Positions 1-8,854 of a stretch of DNA of 10,072 nt are shown one piece after another (within the stretch, counting starts at the first letter, position 1; the number at the start of each line of letters is the position of its first letter). This DNA comes from JAWOGN01 sp046496815. GTDB taxonomy: Bacteria > Desulfobacterota > DSM-4660 > Desulfatiglandales > Desulfatiglandaceae. The stretch covers positions 1-10,072 of the forward strand of contig JAWOGN010000162.1 of assembly GCA_046496815.1 (NCBI GenBank), given 5' to 3'. Below the pieces are notes generated by a model. It saw nothing but the letters and a program-made list of their open reading frames with translations. It did no database searches and was not told where the DNA came from. The position numbers and the translations under genes were made by a program.

Positions 1-1752
1 CTCTTTTGCCCGCGTGATCCCGGTGTAGATGAGCTCCCGGGTAAGAAGCCGGGAAGGTCTGTCCGGTAAGAGGAGCAGGACTTTGTCGAACTCCGACCCC
101 TGACTTTTGTGAACGGTCATGGCGTAAGCCGTCTCATGCTCCGGCAGTCTCATGGGCAGGAATTTCCGCAGGCGCCCCTCCGGGGACAAGAAAAATGCCC
201 GAAGGTCCATACCGGTGGTCGGGTCCGGTAAAACAATACCGATATCGCCGTTGAAGAGTCCGAGCCTGTAGTCGTTCCTGGTGATCATTACCGGACGGCC
301 CCGATACCATCGCCGAGTCGGATGTATCAGATTTGCGTCTCCGAGAAGCCGTTCCACCAGAACATTGAGTCCGGAAACCCCATAAGACCCCTGCCTGAGC
401 GCACAGAGGATACGGAACTGTTCAAACAGCCGGAGAGCCTCCATGGGAGCTTCCGTCGTCAAGAAGGCGCGATAGCCTTGGACCACGGTTTCATGAAGCA
501 TTTGGGAGAGCGCGTCCTTTTCGGGCAGGTTTACCCATTTGATGTCAGCAAACGAACCGTGCCGAAGCAGTGTCAGCGCGTGGTCTGCATTCCCCTCTCT
601 TACAGCGCGGCTCACCGCACTGATGCCGCTATTGTGTTGAAACCGAAAGTTCTTGTTGAGGGCAACGAGGCAATCCTGAATCCCGGGTTTAGCGTCGGTG
701 TCGGGCGAAATATCAACGTGATCCCCGGTGATTTTCACCAGCTTGTTAAAGAAGTCTCCGGAAAAGCCGTGGGTACGGCCCGTGTCACAGATGTCTCCCA
801 GGACGGCTCCTGCCTCAACCGAAGCAAGTTGATCTCTGTCACCGATCAGGATGAGCCCGGCTTCTGAAGGGATCGCCTGTAGGAGTTTCGACATGAGCGC
901 CAAATCCACCATAGAGGCTTCGTCTATGACAACCAAGTCGGCAGGCAGCAAGTTTTCAGCATGGTGGTGGAAGTATGGCGAACCGATTTTCGTGCCCAAA
1001 AGCCGGTGAATCGTTGATGCCTCGGTGGGAATGGCCGCTTTGATGCGTGTATCCGTGTTGAGTGTTTCTTTTCCCTTTCGGAGGGTTTCCTGGAGTCGTG
1101 CGGCTGCTTTGCCGGTGGGTGCGGCCAGGGAGATTCGAGCGGTTTTTCCCTTGTTTTGTTCCAGAATCAAGACCATGATCGTTGCGATCAGTGTGCTTTT
1201 GCCGGTGCCCGGGCCGCCCGAGATGACGCAAAACGGCTTCAAAACAGATACCAGGGCGGCCAATTTCTGCCGGTTAACGGTTTTTTCACCGGTCTGTGGA
1301 AAAAGCCTGGCAAGCCCATCCTTCAGAAGGGGGACATCAACTTGGGGATTCTCACCCATGGCGCGTGCGTGGAGCTTTTGTACCAGGATATTTTCATACT
1401 CCCAGTACCGGTACAGATAGAGACGGGCGCGAGCATCCAAGATGAGGGGTTTGTAATCACCCGGCTTTCCAACAACGCTGCCGGCGCGAATCGTATCGAG
1501 CCACTGCGATAAAGGAGGGCAGTCGAAGGAATCGATCTTCGCGTCATCGCGTGGGAAGGGCTTGCCCGCGCAGGTCGAGAGATCCAGACATACGTTGCCC
1601 TCTGATTTGGCGTGACTCACAAGGGCTGCGGCCAGGAAGAGGTCCCGTGTGTCCTGCCCCGAAAGCTTTGTCATCAGCCTCGCAAAGTGTATGTCAATTT
1701 CCGATAGCGCTGCTTGCTCCAGCAAGGGTTGTATATCTCGGTCGTAAGGCAT
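1..1752 (-). CDS. recD: RecD, 5'-3' helicase subunit of RecBCD (C-terminus cut by window edge)
   Basis: RecD is the fast 5'-3' SF1B helicase of the cytoplasmic RecBCD complex; it drives unwinding of broken duplex ends and is needed for full nuclease activity. I read 584 codons without interruption to base 1. Motifs seen: Walker A GGPGTGKS with Lys185, APTGKAAARL just after it, Walker B DEAS at Asp277-Glu278, GDRDQLASVEAGAVLGDIC about 25 residues later, RPVMITRND and LFNGDIG in the last third, VHKSQGSEFD at 547-556, and the final-motif ending TGITRAKE at 577-584. E. coli RecD has 608 residues, so about 25-50 are missing on the left. I chose the ATG at 1752 because GGAG lies 9 bases upstream and the N-terminus then matches E. 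coli RecD residue for residue in length. An in-frame ATG at 1779 would add 9 residues but has no ribosome binding site. The gene follows recB after 114 bases. No frameshift or lost motif is seen. Confidence 0.97.
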   Translation of the reverse strand, partial: MPYDRDIQPLLEQAALSEIDIHFARLMTKLSGQDTRDLFLAAALVSHAKSEGNVCLDLSTCAGKPFPRDDAKIDSFDCPPLSQWLDTIRAGSVVGKPGDYKPLILDARARLYLYRYWEYENILVQKLHARAMGENPQVDVPLLKDGLARLFPQTGEKTVNRQKLAALVSVLKPFCVISGGPGTGKSTLIATIMVLILEQNKGKTARISLAAPTGKAAARLQETLRKGKETLNTDTRIKAAIPTEASTIHRLLGTKIGSPYFHHHAENLLPADLVVIDEASMVDLALMSKLLQAIPSEAGLILIGDRDQLASVEAGAVLGDICDTGRTHGFSGDFFNKLVKITGDHVDISPDTDAKPGIQDCLVALNKNFRFQHNSGISAVSRAVREGNADHALTLLRHGSFADIKWVNLPEKDALSQMLHETVVQGYRAFLTTEAPMEALRLFEQFRILCALRQGSYGVSGLNVLVERLLGDANLIHPTRRWYRGRPVMITRNDYRLGLFNGDIGIVLPDPTTGMDLRAFFLSPEGRLRKFLPMRLPEHETAYAMTVHKSQGSEFDKVLLLLPDRPSRLLTRELIYTGITRAKE

Positions 1753-1761
1753 CCCATTCGG

Positions 1762-1765
1762 CTCC
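1762..1765 (-). promoter_or_regulatory. Ribosome binding site deciding the recD start
   Basis: GGAG on the minus strand, 9 bases before the ATG at 1752. It favours that start over the in-frame ATG at 1779, which is preceded only by a pyrimidine-rich stretch. The motif can pair with CTCC at 1772-1775 in a weak 4-bp stem with a 6-base loop, so partial masking is possible. Confidence 0.5.
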
Positions 1766-1785
1766 GCTGCGGGAGACATGGCAAC

Positions 1786-1827
1786 GAAGGGACGCAGGGG
1801 CAGGCTGTTCAAATTTTTCGTCCCTTC
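1786..1827 (-). other. Perfect 9-bp inverted repeat in the recB-recD gap
   Basis: GAAGGGACG at 1786-1794 is the exact reverse complement of CGTCCCTTC at 1819-1827, separated by 24 bases. In the recCBD mRNA this would form a 9-bp stem about 33 bases upstream of the preferred recD start. No T-run follows on the minus strand, so it is not a normal intrinsic terminator. It could set recD translation or protect mRNA ends. The arms are visible directly; the role is inferred. Confidence 0.5.
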
Positions 1828-1840
1828 CTTCCCGTAAGGT

Positions 1841-1858
1841 CGGGGATTTCACACCCCG
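1841..1858 (-). other. Short GC hairpin just after the recB stop
   Basis: CGGGG at 1841-1845 and CCCCG at 1854-1858 form a 5-bp GC stem with an 8-base loop, beginning 8 bases after the recB stop codon in the direction of transcription. No U-tract follows, so termination is unlikely. A role as a stability or attenuation element is speculative. Confidence 0.35.
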
Positions 1859-1866
1859 GCGGGTCG

Positions 1867-4800
1867 TTAACCGCTGTTTTCCAAAAGTGATTTCCGCAAT
1901 GCGCGAATTTGCTTCGGCGCCGGACAATCCCTGTAAATTCCGAGGTCGGATCCCGCCTCGGGATCCACGCCACGCAGGAAGATATAGTACACGCCGCCGA
2001 AGTGTGCTTCATATTGATAATGTGGGATACGAAGTCGCAAATATTGATCCAGGGCCAGGGTGTAAATGTAATACTGCAAGAAATAAAACGCATTTTTCAT
2101 TTCCAGGGCCAGGGCTTGTTGGTGGTAATCCTCAGTTCGGCTTCCGAGGAAGTTGGATTTCCAGTCGACCAGATAATAGCGGCCGCACCACTGAAAAACC
2201 AGATCCATAAATCCCCGCATAAAACCTTGTGTCGGTGAAAAATGAAGCCTTTCCATGGGTTCCGGAAAGTCCGGCGGGAAGAAATGGGGCGGATTGCTTC
2301 CAAATATGGCTTTCAGTGTTTCAGAGGAGACCGTCTTCAAAGGGAAAAAGAATTCCAATTCGTTTAATCGATCTTCAGTCCGGATGCATGAAAACGTCAG
2401 GTCATCCCATTCCGGATTTAACGGTACCGTGAGGAGGTTACGGAGCGCGGCGCAGATCGTCTCCGTCCAATGGGACTCGAAACCGTATGCACCGAGCTTG
2501 TCGGCCACCAAGGTTTCCATTACAGCAGAGTCGGTTTCGGTGAAGTCAAGATGTTCCAACGTGTCGTGAAAAAATGTCCCGGCCTTCGCGCCTTTTGGAA
2601 AGGAATGGATGCCTGAAAGCGCCTCCTTCGCCGCCAACACCTCGGATGCCGTTTCATCCGATGTATGCGCATACGAAACGATATCCCGGTCGGGCAATTC
2701 ATCCGTGTGCCTTCGCCCGGATACCCATGAGGAAAAACTTGAAATTTGCCACGTCCGATCAAGGGTTCCTGAAAACTCCCGGCAGTTCAGCGTTCCTGGC
2801 TCCCCGGACGGCGGTGCATGAACTTCCGCGGAGCGTGTGGGCATATCCGACAGCCGGATGCAGCCGAAGGATTTATCGACAATCGTTTCCAGGTCTCTGC
2901 GTATATCTTCATCGGTTAACCCCAGAAACCGCTCGCGGGTGGCATTTACAATGTCTTCCTCTGCCGAAAGTCCGGTTCCATGCAAGAGATATGCGGGTGC
3001 CGCCGTCTCCGCCTGATTGAAGCGACCCCAAACGAGGTAACAACGATTCCTTGAGCGGGTGAGTGCCACATAAAGGAGCCTCAGGTTTTCCGCCAGAAGC
3101 TCCTTTTCAGCGAGGATGCGGTGGTCTTTCATATTTGAAGCACCCAGATCAAGCGTCAATCGATTGTCCCGGGTTTCGTCATGGAAGGCGACGGGATCTT
3201 CCGCACGTTGAATCCTGGAGCCTGCCCATACAAACGGGCAGAAGACGATTGGATACTCCAGGCCTTTACTTTTGTGGATGGTTACGAGTTTGACGGCATT
3301 TTCGTCGCTTTCCAGTCTCAGTTGGTGTTCATCCATGCGAGTTGTTCCCGGTTGTATCCGCTCCGAAAGCCATTTCAAGAGTTCGGGCACCCCCATTTTT
3401 TTTTCAACCGATGTTTGGTGGAGTACTTCCGCCAGATGCAGCACATTGGTCGTGCGGCGCTCTCCGTCGTGCAATGCCATGAGCCGGGGCAGCACGCCGT
3501 GTTGCATCAAAAGAGATCGAAACATCCGAATAAATCCCTGCTCGTTCCAGATATCATAATCGCGTTTGAATTCCACGAGCCAGTTTTCCCACCCGGCTTC
3601 GTCCTTTATCAGGGCTTCAATTCCTTCGCCGTCCATGCCGATCATGTCGGTCGTCAGCGCCGACCGGAGCAGCGTTTCACGAGTGGGTTCGGAAATACCG
3701 GCCAGAAGTCGTTCCACTTCCATGGCTTCATGGGTATCAAAGAGGTTGTCCGTGCTATACAGGACGGCCGGGATGCGAAGTGCAGAGAGTGTTTCCTGCA
3801 TCCGGCGCGCCTCGGCATGGGTGCGCACCAGCACGGCGATATCTTCTTCTTTCAGGGGCGATGCCCCCAAGGTCGCCCGGTTGCTTCTCCCCAAATTGAT
3901 AAGCCTTGAAATTTCCGATGCCACTGCCTCGCAAATCTTATCTCGTGCGTGTGTTTTGCTGATCGGTTTTGCACCGCCGGTCAGATCTCTCGAATCCAAA
4001 AACCAAAGTTGGAAGGGAGCCTCAGGCTGTCCGTCTATGATGAGGGGTTTGGGCTTTCTTTCGGTAGCGGGCTCCGCCGGATTGAACGGGATATTCTCAT
4101 AGACAAAGGGTCGTTCGTGGGGCCCGAAAAGCGCATTGAGTGCCGTAATCAAATGCGGATCGGACCGCCAGTTTGCTTTCAGGGTGTGTCGAACGTTTAC
4201 GTCCTTTTTCGCGCTCATGTAGGCAAAAATATCCGCACCCCGAAACCCGTAGATCGCTTGTTTGGGGTCGCCGATCAGAAAAAGGGTCCGATCTTCCGTA
4301 CCAAAAACCCTCTTGAAGATGGCATACTGAATCGGATCCGTATCCTGGAATTCGTCTATCAAAGCTGCTTTGAATCGGAAACGGATCGCCCCGGATAGAT
4401 ATTCTCCGCTTTTTTGCTCCAGGGCCTCGTGCAGTTTGAGCAATAGGTCGTCAAAAGACTGAATGTTTCTTTTCAGTTTTCTCCATGAAAGCTCATTCGC
4501 CATGTAACGGAACAGTTCGGCTTTCAGCCACAGCAAACGCTGATCGAAGCATTCCTTCAAGGCCTCCTGGGCGGTATACAGTTTTTCACACAATTCAAAA
4601 AAGGGATGGGCCGGCGGCGTATGTCCTTTTTTCACGGATGCCTTGAGTTCGCCGGCGGTGAACTTTTGAAACCCGTTAAAAAATGAGAGTTGATGCCCCC
4701 GTGATTTCAGATACAAGTTCATGCTTTGAACCCAGACCGGGATATTCGTCTGTCTGTATTTGTTTCTGTTCAGGCTTTGATGGGTGATTAGAAGACTTTC

Positions 4801-5499
4801 AACTTCAGCGCGGGCGGACTGCCAGGACTCGTAAACCCGTTTGAAGGCTGTTTCAAATTCCTTTTCGATTTTTGAGGAATCGGGAAAATCCACTTCAGGA
4901 ATAATCCTTAGGTATGGCTGGGACACCCGGTTTCCCGGCAGTGAAAGGAGCGCCTCCGGTGACAGGTTGTTTTCAAGGCAATAGTTGACAAAAAGCCGCG
5001 ATGCCCGGCAGAAATGCTTGCGCCAGAAATCGTCGGCGATCTCGCGCTTCAGGTCCTCTTGGTCCGTTACAAGCTCCGTGTCGAAGAGGCTCCCGCTTTC
5101 AAAGGCGTTTTGATGCAGCATGCGCCTGCAGAATCCATGGATGGTGAAGATGGCGGCTTGGTCAAAGGCGCGGAGCGCGTCATTGAGCCGCTTCAGGGCG
5201 ACCCGGGTATGCTTGATTTTGTTTAATAGGCCGCGCATGAAACCGTCGTCACTTCGGCCCAAAGAGATTGCCGTGCCGGCTTCCCGAAGCTTCGAACGGA
5301 TCCGGTGTTTCAACTCCTCGGTAGCCGCCTCGGTAAAGGTAACCACCAGGATTTCGTTGACGGGGAGGTTTTTCTCAACGACCAATCGCAGGAACAAGTT
5401 CGTGATGGTGTGCGTTTTACCGGTACCGGCACTGGCTTCAATAAGATTCGTTCCCTGAAGCGGACTTTGCAACAAATTAAAATTTTCAGTGTCCGTCAT
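1867..5499 (-). CDS. recB: RecB, 3'-5' helicase and nuclease subunit of RecBCD
   Basis: RecB is the SF1A 3'-5' motor of RecBCD and carries the complex's single nuclease site; after Chi its nuclease domain also helps load RecA. The protein is 1210 residues (E. coli 1180). Helicase motifs: Walker A EASAGTGKT with Lys28, Walker B DEFQDTD at 382-388, GDPKQAIYGFRGAD from 410, NWRSDP shortly after, TIHKSKGLEYP around His742, and LLYVALTRSR around Thr814-Arg815. The C-terminal PD-(D/E)XK nuclease has GTFFHDTLEHLDF with His978, RGFMDLVF with Asp1099, and VDWKSN with Asp1112 and Lys1114; a tyrosine-rich LQYYIYTLALDQYLR helix and GGVYYIFLRGVD follow. These match the catalytic His, two Asp and Lys of E. 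coli RecB. I prefer the ATG at 5499 because 18 residues then precede LIEASAGTGKT, as in E. coli. A GTG at 5514 would add five residues; neither start has a strong ribosome binding site. The gene lies 61 bases after recC with no ptrA between. Confidence 0.98.
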   Translation of the reverse strand: MTDTENFNLLQSPLQGTNLIEASAGTGKTHTITNLFLRLVVEKNLPVNEILVVTFTEAATEELKHRIRSKLREAGTAISLGRSDDGFMRGLLNKIKHTRVALKRLNDALRAFDQAAIFTIHGFCRRMLHQNAFESGSLFDTELVTDQEDLKREIADDFWRKHFCRASRLFVNYCLENNLSPEALLSLPGNRVSQPYLRIIPEVDFPDSSKIEKEFETAFKRVYESWQSARAEVESLLITHQSLNRNKYRQTNIPVWVQSMNLYLKSRGHQLSFFNGFQKFTAGELKASVKKGHTPPAHPFFELCEKLYTAQEALKECFDQRLLWLKAELFRYMANELSWRKLKRNIQSFDDLLLKLHEALEQKSGEYLSGAIRFRFKAALIDEFQDTDPIQYAIFKRVFGTEDRTLFLIGDPKQAIYGFRGADIFAYMSAKKDVNVRHTLKANWRSDPHLITALNALFGPHERPFVYENIPFNPAEPATERKPKPLIIDGQPEAPFQLWFLDSRDLTGGAKPISKTHARDKICEAVASEISRLINLGRSNRATLGASPLKEEDIAVLVRTHAEARRMQETLSALRIPAVLYSTDNLFDTHEAMEVERLLAGISEPTRETLLRSALTTDMIGMDGEGIEALIKDEAGWENWLVEFKRDYDIWNEQGFIRMFRSLLMQHGVLPRLMALHDGERRTTNVLHLAEVLHQTSVEKKMGVPELLKWLSERIQPGTTRMDEHQLRLESDENAVKLVTIHKSKGLEYPIVFCPFVWAGSRIQRAEDPVAFHDETRDNRLTLDLGASNMKDHRILAEKELLAENLRLLYVALTRSRNRCYLVWGRFNQAETAAPAYLLHGTGLSAEEDIVNATRERFLGLTDEDIRRDLETIVDKSFGCIRLSDMPTRSAEVHAPPSGEPGTLNCREFSGTLDRTWQISSFSSWVSGRRHTDELPDRDIVSYAHTSDETASEVLAAKEALSGIHSFPKGAKAGTFFHDTLEHLDFTETDSAVMETLVADKLGAYGFESHWTETICAALRNLLTVPLNPEWDDLTFSCIRTEDRLNELEFFFPLKTVSSETLKAIFGSNPPHFFPPDFPEPMERLHFSPTQGFMRGFMDLVFQWCGRYYLVDWKSNFLGSRTEDYHQQALALEMKNAFYFLQYYIYTLALDQYLRLRIPHYQYEAHFGGVYYIFLRGVDPEAGSDLGIYRDCPAPKQIRALRKSLLENSG

Positions 5500-5515
5500 T
5501 TTCGGATTCACCACA

Positions 5516-5534
5516 GATCTTCATGAAAAAGATC
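5516..5534 (-). other. Perfect 6-bp hairpin in the recC-recB gap
   Basis: GATCTT at 5516-5521 and AAGATC at 5529-5534 pair perfectly around a 7-base loop, 16 bases upstream of the preferred recB ATG and immediately before the alternative GTG at 5514. The loop carries an out-of-frame ATG at 5524 opening a 12-codon frame that ends at 5486, just inside recB. The stem is visible; any control of recB translation is inferred. It is too weak and lacks a U-tract to be a terminator. Confidence 0.4.
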
Positions 5535-5560
5535 CCGCTGCCGTAGCCGGGTGTTTTGGG

Positions 5561-8500
5561 TCAAATGGATTCGCTTTCAGTCGGCTCAGTCACAACCTCT
5601 TTTTGATGGGCCAGCAAGGGTGTGAAAATGTCCATGGCAGTTTGTTCGAATTCCGAATTTAAGGGATTCGTGTTTCGAAAGCAGAGTTGATAATAAGGGT
5701 CTTCGCATTCCCCCCGGACATAATCATTTCCCATCCAGGTGTTGCGGGCGGCTTGCAGTGCATAGTCATGAGGTTTTTGTTTTTCAAAACACGTCACCGT
5801 ATAATCCCATGAAGACTTGGGAAAAAAGCGGACCGGCATCCTTAAACCGACCCAATATGTTTCAACAAGCGCTTTAAGGATTTCTTCACCGTTGTTCACC
5901 GGAGCATACTTCCAGGCCGCCCACACAGGTTCACCGGTTTTTGGGGGCGACAACCCCACGAGCATACTGGTTCGAGGATGTCTGTGAGCAAAAGAAGTGT
6001 TGAGAACCAGATGATGAATCCAAATCTTTATGCGATCTTCGGGAGTGACACGCGCGTATCGGTATTGTATGAGCTGCTCAGGATAGATCGTTTCAAGCCG
6101 ACCTGTCAGGCGGAAATCTCCCAGACGTAAGTCTACATCCCCCGGTGCGAAACTTGCCGCGTTCACATAGCGGTTGATTTGTTCGGTAAAATGCACCGCG
6201 CCCCCAGCCAGCCTCTCAAACACGCATTCGCCCGGGGTCCCGTGGGGCAGCTGACCGGAAGCCTTTGCCAGTCTGAGATGATGGCTCAAGTCGATGCCTT
6301 CAAGTGCCGCCTTGACCAGACGCTGCTCAAACAGATACTTTTCAATCCCCTTGAGCTCAAAGTTTTCCCTCTCTTCCAGTAGAATGTCTCTTTGTTGGAG
6401 ATAGATGTCCAGGCGTTTTTGAATAAGAAACCGTATGGGATTTCGGAAAAAACTGCACAAATCGCCCAGCTCGATGGTCTTCCACGCTTCCTCCGGCTCC
6501 GAGAGCCCGTGTGCGATAAAGGGTGCAGGCGCTCGATGTGCGCCCGCCATGGCCTTGGCGGCTTCAAAATTGTCCTTGGAGTAACTGAAAAGTTTCGGAT
6601 GGTCTTTAAAATACTCCGGGCTGAAGGCTTGAAGTCGATGGGTTGTGTGAATGTGTTTGAGGATATCCGTGCCCGGAATTTCAAATCCTTGTTCAATGTA
6701 ATCGCTAAGTTCGCTGACGAGCACGGATGGGGGCATCAGAGAATTGTCTTGAAGGCTTTGCCCGACATAACTGAGATAGAATTTTTTTCGTGCTGAGAGC
6801 ATTGCCTCGAGAAAAAGATACCTGTCGTCATTTCGGCGGGAACGGTCTCCGGGACGCGGACGCGCTGCGATGAGATCAAAGCCCAGGGGGATCGCCTGTC
6901 TCGGATAGGCATCATTATCCATTCCCACAAGACAGATGACCTTGAAGGGTATGCTCCGCATGGGCAGCATGGCACAGAAGGTAACCCCCCCCGTGATAAA
7001 CCCGAATCCGAAGCCTTCCTTTTCAAGGGATTGCGCCAGATGCCATTGAATGACGGTGATATCGATTTCTTGGTCGAAGCCGGAAATTGACTGGATGTCC
7101 GATAAGTCATTGAGCCTCCGGCGAAGGTGAAGCATTTCCCGCTCTGAATCTTCGTCCGGCAGGAGGAGGGCATCCAGAAGCGTCACCAGAGATGCGGACC
7201 ATGCCTCCGGCGTTCGGGGTGTGTGAAGGGCCTTCACATGGGAAAAAAGCCGGTCCGTGAATTCACAAAGCTTTCCCAAGACTGCGCTGTCCGTCCCTTC
7301 CACGAAATCGTAGGGAAGGATGCCGCCGAAAAGTTTCTTTTCATTTCCCGGCAGGGCATAACCCAGCAGCAACCTGTCCAGGCCCGTCCGCCAGGTGTTT
7401 TCCGAAAAACCGGGTAGGCTCATTTCCATTCGGCTTTTTTCGTCGATTCCCCAACGGATTCGGGTATCCTTTACCCATCTTCGAATCAGTCCAAGATCGC
7501 TATCGCGGATGTTGAATCGGTGTCGCACGGGGGCTGACTCTAAAATGCGCAACACCTGGGGAGCAGTTAACCGGCTGTCTGCGAGATCAAGGATGGCAAG
7601 AAATGCATCCGCGACAGTACTTTCTCTCCGGATGCTTCGATCAGCGATGCTGAAGGGAATTCGGGTTTCAGCGTCCGGCGTTATGTCGAACACGGCCTGA
7701 ATGTAAGGCGCATAAAGCTCTATATCCGGCGTCATTACCAGGATGTCTCTCGGGACGAGTTTTGGGTTCTGCTCGAACATGTAGAGAAGTTGGTCATACA
7801 GGACCTCGATTTCGCGCATGGGCCCGTGGCACGCATGGATCTGGATGGAGGCATCGCCGGCAATGACACGCCTTTTTTCACCGCCGTCGTTTTTCGCATC
7901 CCTGAGGTTCAGAATGTCGGATTGGATGTGGGACAGGAGATTCGTCTCATCAGGATTTAGAAAAGCGGAAGACTCTTCCAGAGGGAATTCGTTTATCAGA
8001 TCAAAAAACTCCCTTCCCAGAGTTCCCATAGACGCGAGGAGGCTGTTGCCTGTTTCAAGATGAAGGTCCTCAGGGGTTGAATTTACCTCCGCGAAACTCA
8101 CCGTCTTTTTTGTCATTTCCCATTCAGAGAGAATATCTCCCCAGTACTGCCTACAGGGGTTCATTACAAAAAGACTCACCTGGGTAGAGCGTGCAATACC
8201 GGAAAGTATTTCCATGTGAAAGCGAGGCAGGGCCGAAATGCCGAATACGGACACACGTTCCGGCAGGCCGCGTATCCCGATAGAAGAAAATGCGTCGATT
8301 GCCTTAAAGAGTTGCCGCCCCAGCGTCGCACGATGCTGATTCCCACATTCCTTTATCAGTGCTCTCCAAAAAACGGCCTGCCAATGATTTTCTTGACCCT
8401 TCTCCCACTTGAAGATCATTTCCGGGCGGAAAAGCAGGTATTGGTCGAACAGGTCTGCGATGCGCCCGGAGAGCTGGAATCCCTTTAGTTGTCCGGAGCC

Positions 8501-8854
8501 CTCCTTCAGATACCCACGAAGCGGTTCAAAGCCCGGCACGGAAATCAAAGACGGAAGGATCTTCATGATTCGCCAAGTCATTGTTTTCGGATCAAACGGG
8601 GATTTTTCGGGAAGATCCGGGAGAAGCCTGTTGAAGACCTCATGGACGAAATGATTGGGAAATGGAAATCGGCAGTTTGCGCAGATTCCGTGGCGCCGGG
8701 CCAGTTGCATGGATACCCACCGCGCCATGCCTCCACTCTGAACAACGATGATTTCCGGGTCGAGGGGGGAGGGGAGTGGCGTACCCAGAGTTTCCGCTAA
8801 CTCATCGACAAGGATTTCCAGCCGATTGCTCGTATAAAGTCTAAGCCCTGGCAT
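5561..8854 (-). CDS. recC: RecC, scaffold and Chi-recognition subunit of RecBCD
   Basis: RecC clamps RecB and RecD together, splits the incoming duplex and contains the channel that scans the 3' strand for Chi. It derives from an SF1 helicase-nuclease but has lost catalysis, and no Walker A motif is seen here, as expected. The protein is 1097 residues (E. coli 1122) and aligns throughout: LRLYTSNRLEILVDEL at the N-terminus, VVQSGGMARWVSMQLARRHG near 40-60, VFGISALPRFHMEIL and NPCRQYWGDI near 210-250, HACHGPMREIEVLYDQLL from about 340, then PRDILVMTPDIELYAPYIQAVF. MLPMRSIPFKVICLVGMD begins near 628, followed by YPRQAIPLGFD and GDRSRRNDDRYLFLEA, the best conserved block of the family. The start at 8854 fits the family N-terminus, but the 15 bases before it are pyrimidine-rich without a Shine-Dalgarno motif. 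A short upstream frame overlaps the start by 14 bases, so coupled translation is possible. It is the first large gene of the operon. Confidence 0.98.
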   Translation of the reverse strand: MPGLRLYTSNRLEILVDELAETLGTPLPSPLDPEIIVVQSGGMARWVSMQLARRHGICANCRFPFPNHFVHEVFNRLLPDLPEKSPFDPKTMTWRIMKILPSLISVPGFEPLRGYLKEGSGQLKGFQLSGRIADLFDQYLLFRPEMIFKWEKGQENHWQAVFWRALIKECGNQHRATLGRQLFKAIDAFSSIGIRGLPERVSVFGISALPRFHMEILSGIARSTQVSLFVMNPCRQYWGDILSEWEMTKKTVSFAEVNSTPEDLHLETGNSLLASMGTLGREFFDLINEFPLEESSAFLNPDETNLLSHIQSDILNLRDAKNDGGEKRRVIAGDASIQIHACHGPMREIEVLYDQLLYMFEQNPKLVPRDILVMTPDIELYAPYIQAVFDITPDAETRIPFSIADRSIRRESTVADAFLAILDLADSRLTAPQVLRILESAPVRHRFNIRDSDLGLIRRWVKDTRIRWGIDEKSRMEMSLPGFSENTWRTGLDRLLLGYALPGNEKKLFGGILPYDFVEGTDSAVLGKLCEFTDRLFSHVKALHTPRTPEAWSASLVTLLDALLLPDEDSEREMLHLRRRLNDLSDIQSISGFDQEIDITVIQWHLAQSLEKEGFGFGFITGGVTFCAMLPMRSIPFKVICLVGMDNDAYPRQAIPLGFDLIAARPRPGDRSRRNDDRYLFLEAMLSARKKFYLSYVGQSLQDNSLMPPSVLVSELSDYIEQGFEIPGTDILKHIHTTHRLQAFSPEYFKDHPKLFSYSKDNFEAAKAMAGAHRAPAPFIAHGLSEPEEAWKTIELGDLCSFFRNPIRFLIQKRLDIYLQQRDILLEERENFELKGIEKYLFEQRLVKAALEGIDLSHHLRLAKASGQLPHGTPGECVFERLAGGAVHFTEQINRYVNAASFAPGDVDLRLGDFRLTGRLETIYPEQLIQYRYARVTPEDRIKIWIHHLVLNTSFAHRHPRTSMLVGLSPPKTGEPVWAAWKYAPVNNGEEILKALVETYWVGLRMPVRFFPKSSWDYTVTCFEKQKPHDYALQAARNTWMGNDYVRGECEDPYYQLCFRNTNPLNSEFEQTAMDIFTPLLAHQKEVVTEPTESESI

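Noticed and set aside
322..867. 181-codon plus-strand frame.
   Set aside because: It is antisense to recD motifs that are conserved on the other strand, with no ribosome binding site or family resemblance.
1779..1779. Upstream in-frame ATG as the recD start.
   Set aside because: No ribosome binding site before it, and the N-terminus would be nine residues longer than E. coli RecD, whereas the ATG at 1752 matches exactly and follows GGAG.
1694..1927. 77-codon minus-strand frame bridging recB and recD.
   Set aside because: It overlaps the recB 3' end and recD 5' end in a third frame, has no ribosome binding site, and reads through the inverted repeats of the gap.
3181..3909. 242-codon plus-strand frame.
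   Set aside because: It lies opposite conserved RecB helicase sequence, including the TIHKSKG motif; an antisense shadow of coding constraint.
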